DNA from: Clostridiales bacterium
Lineage (GTDB): Bacteria; Bacillota; Clostridia; Clostridiales; Caloramatoraceae
Length of the DNA stretch: 35,004 nt
Reading direction: 5' to 3'
Assembly (NCBI GenBank): GCA_029240935.1
Contig: JARDZI010000003.1
Coordinates: 1-35,004, forward strand
Shown here: in pieces, positions 1-7,078 of the stretch
Position numbering within the stretch: the first letter of the stretch is position 1
Layout of the letters: the number at the start of each line of letters is the position of its first letter
Notes under the pieces: generated by a model
The model's database searches: none
Seen by the model: only the letters and a program-made list of their open reading frames with translations
Told to the model about the DNA's origin: nothing
Program-made: the position numbers and the translations under genes

Positions 1-4
1 GTAG

Positions 5-80
5 GACCATCGGTGCCAGCCATATGAGATTATGAGATTTCATGAAATCTCATAATCTCATATGGCTGGCACCGATGGTC
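5..80. repeat. Long perfect palindrome, variant copy of the GCAGCCATATGA family
   Basis: Two 38-base arms are exact reverse complements, meeting at a TTTCATGAAA centre. The motif GCCATATGA/TCATATGGC is shared with the other palindromes in this window, but both the inner arms (GATTATGAGATTT) and the outer arms (GACCATCGGT) differ, and they differ symmetrically. It lies at the window edge upstream of the lipoprotein gene, so the gene it follows is not visible. Confidence 0.9.
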
Positions 81-238
81 TTAATGTAGGGACGAACAGT
101 GTTCGCACGAGGGCATTTTGAGTTTTGGCTATACCTGTCACCTTAAGACCCGATACTTTTTACAAAATGAAGGAATAATGGAATATTTATAGAATTTATA
201 AGTAGAATTTAGTAGTAATGGGAAAGGAGTTGTGAGAA

Positions 239-1132
239 ATGAAAAGGCATACAATCCTATTTATTTTAACACTTGCCCTTATCACATTTCTTACCAGTTG
301 TAGCTCCATCTTATTTTCGAAAAAAAATAATAAGAATATTGATTCCACTGTTAGCTCTGTCACGAAAGAGGTTTCAAAGGATGTTTCAGTTCTGACTCCG
401 GAAAAGATAAAGGAAAAATACAAAACTGAAAACATAGGAGAAATTGTTGAAATATATGATTACAAAAACTATATACTTGTACAGTATGTGAATGAAAGTT
501 CCAAGCAGTGCTTTGACTTGTATAATCTTGAAACAGGTGATAGGGACATATTATCAGTGGGTTCTGAAGCAGAAATATTTAACTTTTCAAGTGGTGATCA
601 CATAGAATTAAAGGCTACAGGACTCGATCAGTTCAGCGGTATAAAAGGTTTTCCTTATTATATAGTCTGCAACAGAGTAGAAGAGGTAACAGGAAGGGAA
701 AATGATTTCCATGTGGGAAAGAGAGAATTATATAAACAAATTAATGAGGAAGAGGAATTTGGAGTAAAAAGAGATGGAATGCTTTCTGATATGAAGGTTA
801 CCTTGACAGGCTTTGAAATGGAATTTGCACCCCAAAAGGGCAAGGAGATGGAGTTTTATGCCGGAAGTGTAACAACACAGGCTATGAAAACCTCCTATGA
901 TAATATTACTAATCAATTTTTGATAGAACTGATTAGTACGACGGTTAGCCCTGAAATGCTAAAAAAGGAAATTGAGGAGCAGAACAGATACATTGATTCT
1001 ATAGAAGTTAAGGAAAAAGGTGCAAATTCATTAGTAATAGTTAATCTGAAGGATACCGGAAAGCTTTATACTGCTGAATGGGAACAGGATGAATTTCCAA
1101 GGGTTAGATTTATATTTCGAAGTTCCAGATAA
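239..1132 (+). CDS. Uncharacterised lipoprotein
   Basis: The 297-residue product starts with a short basic segment, a hydrophobic stretch and the lipobox LTSC, with Cys21 as the predicted lipidation site, so it should be anchored on the outer face of the membrane. The rest is charged and hydrophilic with no domain I recognise. A ribosome site (GGAAAGGAG) sits about ten bases before the ATG. It appears monocistronic, since a separate MerR promoter follows. The export call is firm; the function is unknown. Confidence 0.8.
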   Translation: MKRHTILFILTLALITFLTSCSSILFSKKNNKNIDSTVSSVTKEVSKDVSVLTPEKIKEKYKTENIGEIVEIYDYKNYILVQYVNESSKQCFDLYNLETGDRDILSVGSEAEIFNFSSGDHIELKATGLDQFSGIKGFPYYIVCNRVEEVTGRENDFHVGKRELYKQINEEEEFGVKRDGMLSDMKVTLTGFEMEFAPQKGKEMEFYAGSVTTQAMKTSYDNITNQFLIELISTTVSPEMLKKEIEEQNRYIDSIEVKEKGANSLVIVNLKDTGKLYTAEWEQDEFPRVRFIFRSSR

Positions 1133-1167
1133 AATTTATAAAAGAGAAAAAATTCTAATTTTACATA

Positions 1168-1198
1168 TTGACCTTAACACCGCGTAAAGGTCTATACT
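1168..1198 (+). promoter_or_regulatory. MerR-type promoter/operator (19-bp spacer) of the merR gene
   Basis: TTGACC (1168-1173) and TATACT (1193-1198) are separated by exactly 19 bp, the over-long spacer characteristic of MerR-activated promoters. The spacer contains a dyad, GACCTT...AAGGTC, centred at 1181 with further paired bases inside. The site lies 25 bases upstream of the regulator's start, so autoregulation is the simplest reading. Confidence 0.85.
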
Positions 1199-1222
1199 TC
1201 AAGCTGAGAGGTGGAGTGCATA

Positions 1223-2182
1223 ATGATAAAGATAGGTGAAGTGGCTGCAAAGTATGAAATTTCAAACAGGACCCTTCGTTATTGGGAAGAAACGGGCATA
1301 CTTAATAGCTGCCGAATGGAGAATGGATACAGATATTATGATGAGCTGAATGTTAAGAAAATAAGGCAAATAAAACTGCTTAGAAGACTCAGGCTGCCTA
1401 TACAGGATATACAGCGTATATTTGTATCAGGAGAACTTTCAGCTGCAGTTGAGGTATTGACGAGACATATGGAAGAAACAAAGAATGAAGGGGAAGAGCT
1501 GAGGGCTCTTGGAGTTGTATTGGAGCGCCTTATTGAAATACTTCAAAGCAAGCAAGGAATGACAGGGGTATTTGAATATCTTGAAGTTTATAATAATTCT
1601 GCAGCCCTGGAAATTAAAAATGCACTCCAAATAACGCTCTCAGAAAGGAAAAATACCATGTCAGAAAACTCGTCCTATAATCAGACAGGTGATGTTAGAA
1701 TAATCAATTTGCCGAGGATGACAGTTGCTAGCTACTGTGCAGTAAGTGAAACACCGGAAAATGACTGTACAAAGGTAATGGATAAATTAATTAGGGAATA
1801 TTCCCTGTATGAAAAGCCAGGCTTTAGACATTTTGGATTTAACAACCCAAGCCCTGAACCGGGCAAGAAAGAGTATGGATATGAGATGTGGGCTGTTATA
1901 CCTGAGGATTTTGAAGCTCCAAAACTTTTCATTAGAAAGGAGTTCAATGGAGGGCTATATGCTGCAATTCCAACCTTCTTGCCTGACATTGGTGAGAGGT
2001 GGGGGCTGCTTTATGAATGGGTACAGAATAATGAAAATTACGAGGTGGACTGGAATCCAGAGATACTCCGTAGTGAGCTTGAAGAATGTATGGACTATAT
2101 CACTTTCAATTCTGAGGAGACTCCTGAAGTAAGAAAGCAGCTTGATCTACTTATGCCCATAAGGAGAGTAATTAAGCCATAG
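1223..2182 (+). CDS. MerR-family regulator with GyrI/BmrR-like effector-binding domain
   Basis: This is a 319-residue transcription regulator. Residues 1-70 form the MerR winged helix (KIGEVAAKYEISNRTLRYWEE, ENGYRYY), followed by a dimerisation coiled coil to about residue 115. A C-terminal domain from about residue 155 resembles the GyrI/AraC effector-binding fold that senses small, often aromatic or cationic, ligands in BmrR-like proteins. I prefer the ATG at 1223 over the track's GTG at 1211 because it has the ribosome site AGAGGTGGAG at proper spacing and gives the normal MerR N-terminus. No transporter is immediately adjacent, so the target may be its own promoter and the downstream flavodoxin region. 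The ligand is unknown. Confidence 0.9.
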   Translation: MIKIGEVAAKYEISNRTLRYWEETGILNSCRMENGYRYYDELNVKKIRQIKLLRRLRLPIQDIQRIFVSGELSAAVEVLTRHMEETKNEGEELRALGVVLERLIEILQSKQGMTGVFEYLEVYNNSAALEIKNALQITLSERKNTMSENSSYNQTGDVRIINLPRMTVASYCAVSETPENDCTKVMDKLIREYSLYEKPGFRHFGFNNPSPEPGKKEYGYEMWAVIPEDFEAPKLFIRKEFNGGLYAAIPTFLPDIGERWGLLYEWVQNNENYEVDWNPEILRSELEECMDYITFNSEETPEVRKQLDLLMPIRRVIKP

Positions 2183-2221
2183 GTAAAAATAGAATCCACT
2201 TTGGAGGAAGTAGTTTTAGTT

Positions 2222-2249
2222 AAGACACAATTTCATTAAATTGTGTCTT
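2222..2249 (+). terminator. Hairpin terminator after merR
   Basis: A perfect 12-bp stem (AAGACACAATTT / AAATTGTGTCTT) with a 4-base CATT loop lies 40 bases after the merR stop. The T run after it is short (CTTTATAG), so termination efficiency is uncertain, but the position between two genes fits. Confidence 0.65.
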
Positions 2250-2287
2250 TATAGTATTATGTTCTATAAATAATAAGGAGAATGAAT

Positions 2288-2488
2288 ATGAATAACAAAT
2301 ATCATAAGAATAAAAACCTTTTGTTTTGGTCGATTTTTGGGACAGCCTCCTCTTACCTAATTTTTATGTTTATGTTTAATTTTATAGGCAATGGAACCAT
2401 TGAAGGAGCTATTTTAGCTGGAACAGTAACTATTTGTGTGACAATTTGCTATTGTACTGGGAAACTTTTAGATAGTAAAGATAAATAG
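2288..2488 (+). CDS. Small two-span membrane protein
   Basis: The 66-residue protein has a basic N-terminus (NNKYHKNKN) and two hydrophobic segments (about residues 11-31 and 36-56), ending in a charged tail. The ATG at 2288 is chosen because AAGGAG (2275-2280) is one base from the upstream ATG at 2282 but seven bases from this one. Nothing identifies a function. Size and good ribosome site support a real gene. Confidence 0.6.
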   Translation: MNNKYHKNKNLLFWSIFGTASSYLIFMFMFNFIGNGTIEGAILAGTVTICVTICYCTGKLLDSKDK

Positions 2489-2551
2489 CATCATTTAATT
2501 ATTATACAATTAATAGTTAAATTTTATTATAATAAAAGGAGGTTTTTATTA

Positions 2552-3016
2552 ATGAAGGTTGGCATAATTGTTCATTCTCATACAGGTCACACACTTAGTG
2601 TAGCCCAAAAGCTCAAGGAGGTGCTTGTTTCTGCAGGACATTTGGTGAATCTTGAACAGGTAAAGGCTGTTAACGAGGACCCATCAGCAGCTAAGAATAT
2701 TCAACTTAAGACGAAACCTGACATAGTTGGATATGATGTACTGATCTTTGGAGCACCAGTTCATGGCTTTTCACTTTCCCCTGTTATGAAAGCATATTTA
2801 GCACAGATATCTACATTACAGGGCAAAAAAGTTGGCTGCTTTCTTACGGAATATTTCCCACTAGCATCCATGGGAGGAAATCGTGCTATGGGAGAGTTTA
2901 AAAAGGCCTGTGAAGATAAAGGTGGAAATGTGTTCCAAACTGCAATTGTAAACTGGTCCATGGGGCAGCGTGAAAAAAAGACAGCTAATGCGCTGGAGAA
3001 ATTGGGTAAATTATAA
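2552..3016 (+). CDS. Flavodoxin family protein
   Basis: The 154-residue protein has a flavodoxin-like fold: strand 1 with the phosphate-binding loop HSHTGHT (residues 8-14), and a second FMN-contacting region around IFGAPVHGFSLSP (about 70-82). It probably binds FMN and transfers electrons or reduces small substrates in the cytoplasm. Length matches short-chain flavodoxins. A strong AAAAGGAGG site precedes the ATG. The gene is followed at once by a long palindrome, suggesting transcription ends there. The redox partner is not evident. Confidence 0.85.
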   Translation: MKVGIIVHSHTGHTLSVAQKLKEVLVSAGHLVNLEQVKAVNEDPSAAKNIQLKTKPDIVGYDVLIFGAPVHGFSLSPVMKAYLAQISTLQGKKVGCFLTEYFPLASMGGNRAMGEFKKACEDKGGNVFQTAIVNWSMGQREKKTANALEKLGKL

Positions 3017-3087
3017 AATGAGGAATGGCAGCCATATGACTTATTACTTAATTAAGTAATAAGTCATATGGCTGCCATTCCTCATTT
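3016..3087. repeat. Long perfect palindrome of the GCAGCCATATGA family
   Basis: Two 36-base arms are perfectly complementary around CTTAATTAAG. Core arm sequence is TGGCAGCCATATGACTTATTA, with outer extension AAATGAGGAA matched by TTCCTCATTT. It begins at the stop codon of the flavodoxin gene and may act as a terminator hairpin or a mobile palindromic element. Confidence 0.92.
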
Positions 3088-3161
3088 AATATTTAAATAG
3101 TAAAGGCCTTTTCAATTCAAATAAGCTATTGGAAAACTGATTTTTACTATGCTAGTCTTAT

Positions 3162-4037
3162 ATGGTATGGTCTACAAAGCAAAAATTTCAATTAGCAGTT
3201 GCAAAAGGGGATGAGGTATTGAGCTTTGAAGCAGATATTAAAAAAGCATATGCAATAATAGATACTAAAAGAAAAATAGTTGGGGTTAAGCTTCTAGCAA
3301 CAGAGGAAGAATATAATTTCTATAAAATAGAACCATTAAAGAACCCATTATCCTATTGTGTTGCAGTAAAATCAGCATCATTAGGCCATAGGATTAAATT
3401 TAATGCTGAAACCTCAGGATGTGGTGGGAGTTCAAGAGTTCTAGGGTTAGCTAAACCAAGTTCAACCTATTATGATGGAACTGATTGCTTCAATTTAGGC
3501 CTTTACAAGGATAAGGAATTGGCCAAGCAATGTGCAAGTCAAATCGTTGTTTTAGATAGATCAACATATGGAGTGGTTATACAACCTATTGAATATTTTA
3601 GTGAATCTATGGCTCCTGATGTAGTGTTGATAATTTGTAATCCAAGAGAATGTATGAGAATTATGCAGGGTTATTCCTATCATTATGGTGTTACAAAAAG
3701 CATAAGTATGTCTGGGAATCAGGGAATCTGTTCAGAGCTTACTGCATACCCACTGAAGAATAATACTATTAATGTTTCATTTTTATGTTCAGGAACAAGG
3801 TACTTAGCTAGTTGGGAAGAAAATGAGGCAGCAGCAGGAATGCCCTTTTCTATGTTTTCAAAGGTTATTGATGGAGTCTACCAAACAATCAATCCTATAG
3901 AAATGGATGAAAGAAAGCAAAAGATTCAAAAGAATTTGCAGGAAGTCAATATAAATGATCTATCCATTGAGTATGGAAAGACCTACTATACTGAATTAGA
4001 AAAACTAAAAAGGGAAATGAAAAAAGATGAAGCGTAA
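3162..4037 (+). CDS. DUF169 family protein linked to an ABC importer
   Basis: The 291-residue protein resembles the DUF169 family: a VGVKLL segment near residue 40, CVAVKSAS near 67, CGGSSRVLG near 87, PDVVLI near 152 and INVSFLCSGTRY near 204. The family is uncharacterised and soluble. The gene overlaps the downstream permease by 11 bases, so the products are probably made together and may handle the imported compound. An in-frame TAG at 3153 limits the start to 3162 or later, yet no ribosome site is visible before this ATG. Leaderless translation or N-terminal truncation after the adjacent palindrome are both possible. Confidence 0.75.
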   Translation: MVWSTKQKFQLAVAKGDEVLSFEADIKKAYAIIDTKRKIVGVKLLATEEEYNFYKIEPLKNPLSYCVAVKSASLGHRIKFNAETSGCGGSSRVLGLAKPSSTYYDGTDCFNLGLYKDKELAKQCASQIVVLDRSTYGVVIQPIEYFSESMAPDVVLIICNPRECMRIMQGYSYHYGVTKSISMSGNQGICSELTAYPLKNNTINVSFLCSGTRYLASWEENEAAAGMPFSMFSKVIDGVYQTINPIEMDERKQKIQKNLQEVNINDLSIEYGKTYYTELEKLKREMKKDEA

Positions 4038-4824
4038 GAATAAGAATGAAAGAATTATTATATCTTTAACAAGAACAGCTTTAGTTCTTGGGTTTTTACT
4101 CGCATGGGAATTCTGTGCAAGAAAAGGTTTCTATAACGGGTTTTTTACTAGCTATCCAAGTGAAATATTAATGGACCTTGTAGAATTTTATAAAAGTGGT
4201 GCCTTAGCAAAACATACAGCAATAACTCTTACAGAAGCCTTTTTAGGATTGCTTTACGGAACCCTCATAGGTATTGTTACTGCAATAATCTTTGGATATT
4301 TTTCTGCACTAGGAAAGGTTATATCTCCCATAATAACTGCTATTAGCGGTATTCCACAATTAACACTAGCACCAGTTTATGTACTTTGGTTTGGATTAGG
4401 TTTGACTTCGAAAATATTTCTTGCAGGATTAATGGTGTTTTTTAATGTGTTCTTCTCCACATATAATGCAATAAAAAACATTGATAGAAGATTAATAGAA
4501 TCAGCCAACCTCCTTGGGGCAAGTAACATAAGAACCCTAAGAACTGTGGTTATTCCAGCATGTATGCCATGGATTCTATCTGGTATCAGAGGAGGAGTAG
4601 GTTCAGCATTAGTTGGAGCAATCATTGGAGAGTATATAGGTTCCTCCGGGGGATTTGGATGGATGATTACATACTCAACTTCATTCTTCAACATTAAAAG
4701 AGTTATGTCCTGTATCTTAATTCTATTGCTGGTAGGAATTATTTTAAACAAGCTATTAGACTTTGCAGAATCAAAGATGCTTATATGGAAAACTGATACA
4801 ACATTATCTATGAAACAAAAATAA
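4027..4824 (+). CDS. ABC transporter permease, NitT/TauT (SsuC-like) type
   Basis: The 265-residue integral membrane protein has about six hydrophobic spans and the cytoplasmic EAA-type loop RLIESANLLGAS (about residues 156-167) that contacts the ATPase. The ending GxxIGEYIGSSGGFGW is typical of nitrate/sulfonate/taurine-type permeases. It overlaps the DUF169 gene and precedes the receptor and ATPase genes, completing an importer. Its own ribosome site is weak, so translational coupling to the DUF169 gene is likely. Substrate cannot be read from sequence; this family also carries pyrimidine precursors and other small compounds. Confidence 0.92.
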   Translation: MKRKNKNERIIISLTRTALVLGFLLAWEFCARKGFYNGFFTSYPSEILMDLVEFYKSGALAKHTAITLTEAFLGLLYGTLIGIVTAIIFGYFSALGKVISPIITAISGIPQLTLAPVYVLWFGLGLTSKIFLAGLMVFFNVFFSTYNAIKNIDRRLIESANLLGASNIRTLRTVVIPACMPWILSGIRGGVGSALVGAIIGEYIGSSGGFGWMITYSTSFFNIKRVMSCILILLLVGIILNKLLDFAESKMLIWKTDTTLSMKQK

Positions 4825-4883
4825 TTATTAAATATGTGAAAACATAGAAATAAATTAAAAATAAACAATTTTAGGAGGAAAAC

Positions 4884-5906
4884 ATGAAAAAGATATTGAG
4901 TATTTTATTAGCAGTTATATTAGCAACAACTTTATTAGCAGGGTGTGGAAGTAAAAAAACAACTGATGAGAAAACACCGGCAAATGGTGAAAAGACAAAG
5001 GTTGTAGTATCTGAATTCCGTGCACTTGGATGGTTACCAGTTCATGTTGCATATCAAAATGGATACTTTGATGAGGAAGGACTTGATCTAGAATTTGCAG
5101 TATATGGAGATGGACCTGTTGCATTTCAAGGAATGCATGCTGGTGACTCTCAATTTTGTTTGCTATCTGTTGAACCTGTTTTAAGAGCATATGAGGAAGG
5201 TTTAGAGTCAACCTTTGTTGCAGCCGTACAAAATACTAGACTTTATGCATTTGTTGGAGCAAAGGATATAACTGATGTAAAGCAGCTAAAGGGTAAAAGC
5301 ATATTTGCAGGTGCCCCAGGTTCTTCACCTTATTCATTTGTATCAAACATACTAAAGAACGCTGGCCTAAACCCAGAAACAGATGTTACATTTGTTAACA
5401 TGCAATATGGAGCATCAATGGTTGCTCTTTCCCAGGGAACAATTGCTGCAAGCTATATGAATGTGGATAATAGAATTGAATTTGAAAAAATAGATGGAAA
5501 TGTGCTTGTAGATACAGCTGATTTAGAAACTCGTAAAGAAATATTTGGTTCTGAACTGTTCGAAGGAGAAATAATCACTACTACAAAGAAATTTGCAGAG
5601 GAAAATCCAGAAACAGTACAAAAGTTTGTTAACGCTGTTGTAAAGGGTAATAAGTGGATTCAGGAGCATAGTGACAAGGAAGCAGCAGAACTAGTAGCAC
5701 CTTTGTTTGAAGGTAATCCAGTTGACACTTTAACAAAGAAAATTAACATATTTAAACAGGCATACTCATCAGATGGAATGATTTCAAAGGAAGGATATGC
5801 TGCTGTTGAAAAATTTGCAATTGGAGTAGGAATTATAAAAGAACCAATTGGATATGAAAATATAGTAGATATGACTTTTGTAGAAAAAGCAAACCAAGGT
5901 AAATAG
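4884..5906 (+). CDS. ABC transporter substrate-binding lipoprotein (NMT1/SsuA-like)
   Basis: The 340-residue protein has a lipoprotein signal with lipobox LAGC (Cys21), followed by a Ser/Thr/Lys linker and a periplasmic-binding fold of the NMT1/THI5-SsuA class (LGWLPVHVAYQNGYFDEEGLDLEF near residues 48-71). It should capture the substrate outside the membrane and deliver it to the permease encoded just upstream. AGGAGG lies seven to eight bases before the ATG. The hairpin after the gene may set a higher level of this subunit than of the ATPase. Ligand unknown. Confidence 0.92.
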   Translation: MKKILSILLAVILATTLLAGCGSKKTTDEKTPANGEKTKVVVSEFRALGWLPVHVAYQNGYFDEEGLDLEFAVYGDGPVAFQGMHAGDSQFCLLSVEPVLRAYEEGLESTFVAAVQNTRLYAFVGAKDITDVKQLKGKSIFAGAPGSSPYSFVSNILKNAGLNPETDVTFVNMQYGASMVALSQGTIAASYMNVDNRIEFEKIDGNVLVDTADLETRKEIFGSELFEGEIITTTKKFAEENPETVQKFVNAVVKGNKWIQEHSDKEAAELVAPLFEGNPVDTLTKKINIFKQAYSSDGMISKEGYAAVEKFAIGVGIIKEPIGYENIVDMTFVEKANQGK

Positions 5907-5931
5907 TATTAAATATAAAATTTAATTCAAT

Positions 5932-5963
5932 ATTGTAGTGGCAGGCTGACCTGCCACTACAAT
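5932..5963 (+). terminator. 14-bp hairpin between receptor and ATPase genes
   Basis: ATTGTAGTGGCAGG and CCTGCCACTACAAT form a perfect 14-bp stem with a CTGA loop. There is no T run, so it is more likely an mRNA-stabilising or partial attenuation element than a full terminator. Its sequence is unrelated to the GCAGCCATATGA palindromes. Confidence 0.6.
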
Positions 5964-5989
5964 GAGGTATATATAGAAAGGTGAAATAC

Positions 5990-7006
5990 ATGGCATATAT
6001 AGAATTTAAGGATGTAAATAAATCCTTTGGGGATAATCATGTATTAAAGAATATTAATTTATCTGTTGAGAAGGACTCATTTGTTACACTATTAGGCTCC
6101 TCAGGCTGCGGAAAAACTACTTTGCTGAGATCCTTTGCAGGCTTAGAAGGCATTGAAGGTGGAAAAATCATGCTAGGTGGAGAGGATATTACAAACAAAC
6201 ACCCGAGGGAACGTAATGTAAGTATGATATTTCAACATTATAGCTTGTTCCCTACAATGACAGTATATAATAACATTGCATATGGATTGAAAATAAAGAA
6301 GCTAAGCAAGGATAAGATAAAAGAAGAAGTGAAGGCAGCTTTGGAAGCTGTGGAGCTTTTGGATAAAATGAAGAGCTACCCATCACAGTTATCAGGTGGT
6401 GAGCAGCAGAGGGTAGCTATTGCTAGATCTATTGTTACAAGACCAAAGGTGTTATTGCTTGATGAACCTTTCAATGCAATTGATGCTAAACTCAGAAAAG
6501 AACTTCAATTGAAAATTAAGGAAATCCATAAGAAATATGGCATGACATCTATAATGGTCACACATGATCAGGATGAAGCAATGACAATGTCTGATACAAT
6601 TCATTTTTTCAAAAATGGAAACATTGAACAATCAGGCTCACCCTTAGATTTATATATGAATCCTAGAACCTCCTATGTTGCCTCTTTTATGGGAAACTAT
6701 AATATCTATCAACCAGAAATATTTAGTAAAATAACCTCTGGTAAATATTCAGGATCTAAAACTACAGCCTTCAGACCGGAAGCTTTGAGTATAAGTGATA
6801 TTAACAAAGAGAAAGCCCAGGGCGAAGTTTATAATTTTAGTGGAGAGATATTAGACATTATTCCACAACAGAATGTAGCTAGGTTTATTGTCGGAGTTGG
6901 GGATTCAAAAATATTTGCTGATACCATAATAGACCAATTAAGTAAGTTTAAAAAGGGGCAGATGGTGAATCTGTCCATAGGTAAGAATAAAATTCTATAT
7001 TACTAG
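5990..7006 (+). CDS. ABC transporter ATP-binding protein (SsuB/TauB-like)
   Basis: The 338-residue ATPase drives the importer. Walker A is GSSGCGKTT (near residue 35), the Q-loop region is MIFQHYSLFP, the signature is LSGGEQQRVAIARS, Walker B is VLLLDEPF, and the switch His is in MVTHDQDEA. About 110 residues follow the nucleotide-binding domain and resemble a TOBE-like extension, unusual for SsuB-type ATPases, which are usually about 250 residues. I chose ATG 5990 over the track's GTG 5981 because GAAAGGTG lies seven bases ahead of it. Confidence 0.93.
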   Translation: MAYIEFKDVNKSFGDNHVLKNINLSVEKDSFVTLLGSSGCGKTTLLRSFAGLEGIEGGKIMLGGEDITNKHPRERNVSMIFQHYSLFPTMTVYNNIAYGLKIKKLSKDKIKEEVKAALEAVELLDKMKSYPSQLSGGEQQRVAIARSIVTRPKVLLLDEPFNAIDAKLRKELQLKIKEIHKKYGMTSIMVTHDQDEAMTMSDTIHFFKNGNIEQSGSPLDLYMNPRTSYVASFMGNYNIYQPEIFSKITSGKYSGSKTTAFRPEALSISDINKEKAQGEVYNFSGEILDIIPQQNVARFIVGVGDSKIFADTIIDQLSKFKKGQMVNLSIGKNKILYY

Positions 7007-7009
7007 AAA

Positions 7010-7072
7010 AATGGCAGCCATATGACATATTACTTATTTGTAAAATAAGTAATATGTCATATGGCTGCCATT
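7010..7072. repeat. Long palindrome of the GCAGCCATATGA family, convergent terminator position
   Basis: Thirty-base arms with a 3-base GTA loop are perfectly paired. Compared with sibling copies the inner arm reads GACATATTAC instead of GACTTATTAC, and the opposite arm carries the matching change (GTAATATGTC). It separates the ABC ATPase gene from the convergent sensor kinase gene, whose stop is seven bases away. Confidence 0.92.
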
Positions 7073-7078
7073 CCTCAT

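Noticed and set aside
4377-4868. 163-residue minus-strand ORF
   Set aside because: It is a shadow of the permease gene, with no ribosome site and no recognisable protein features.
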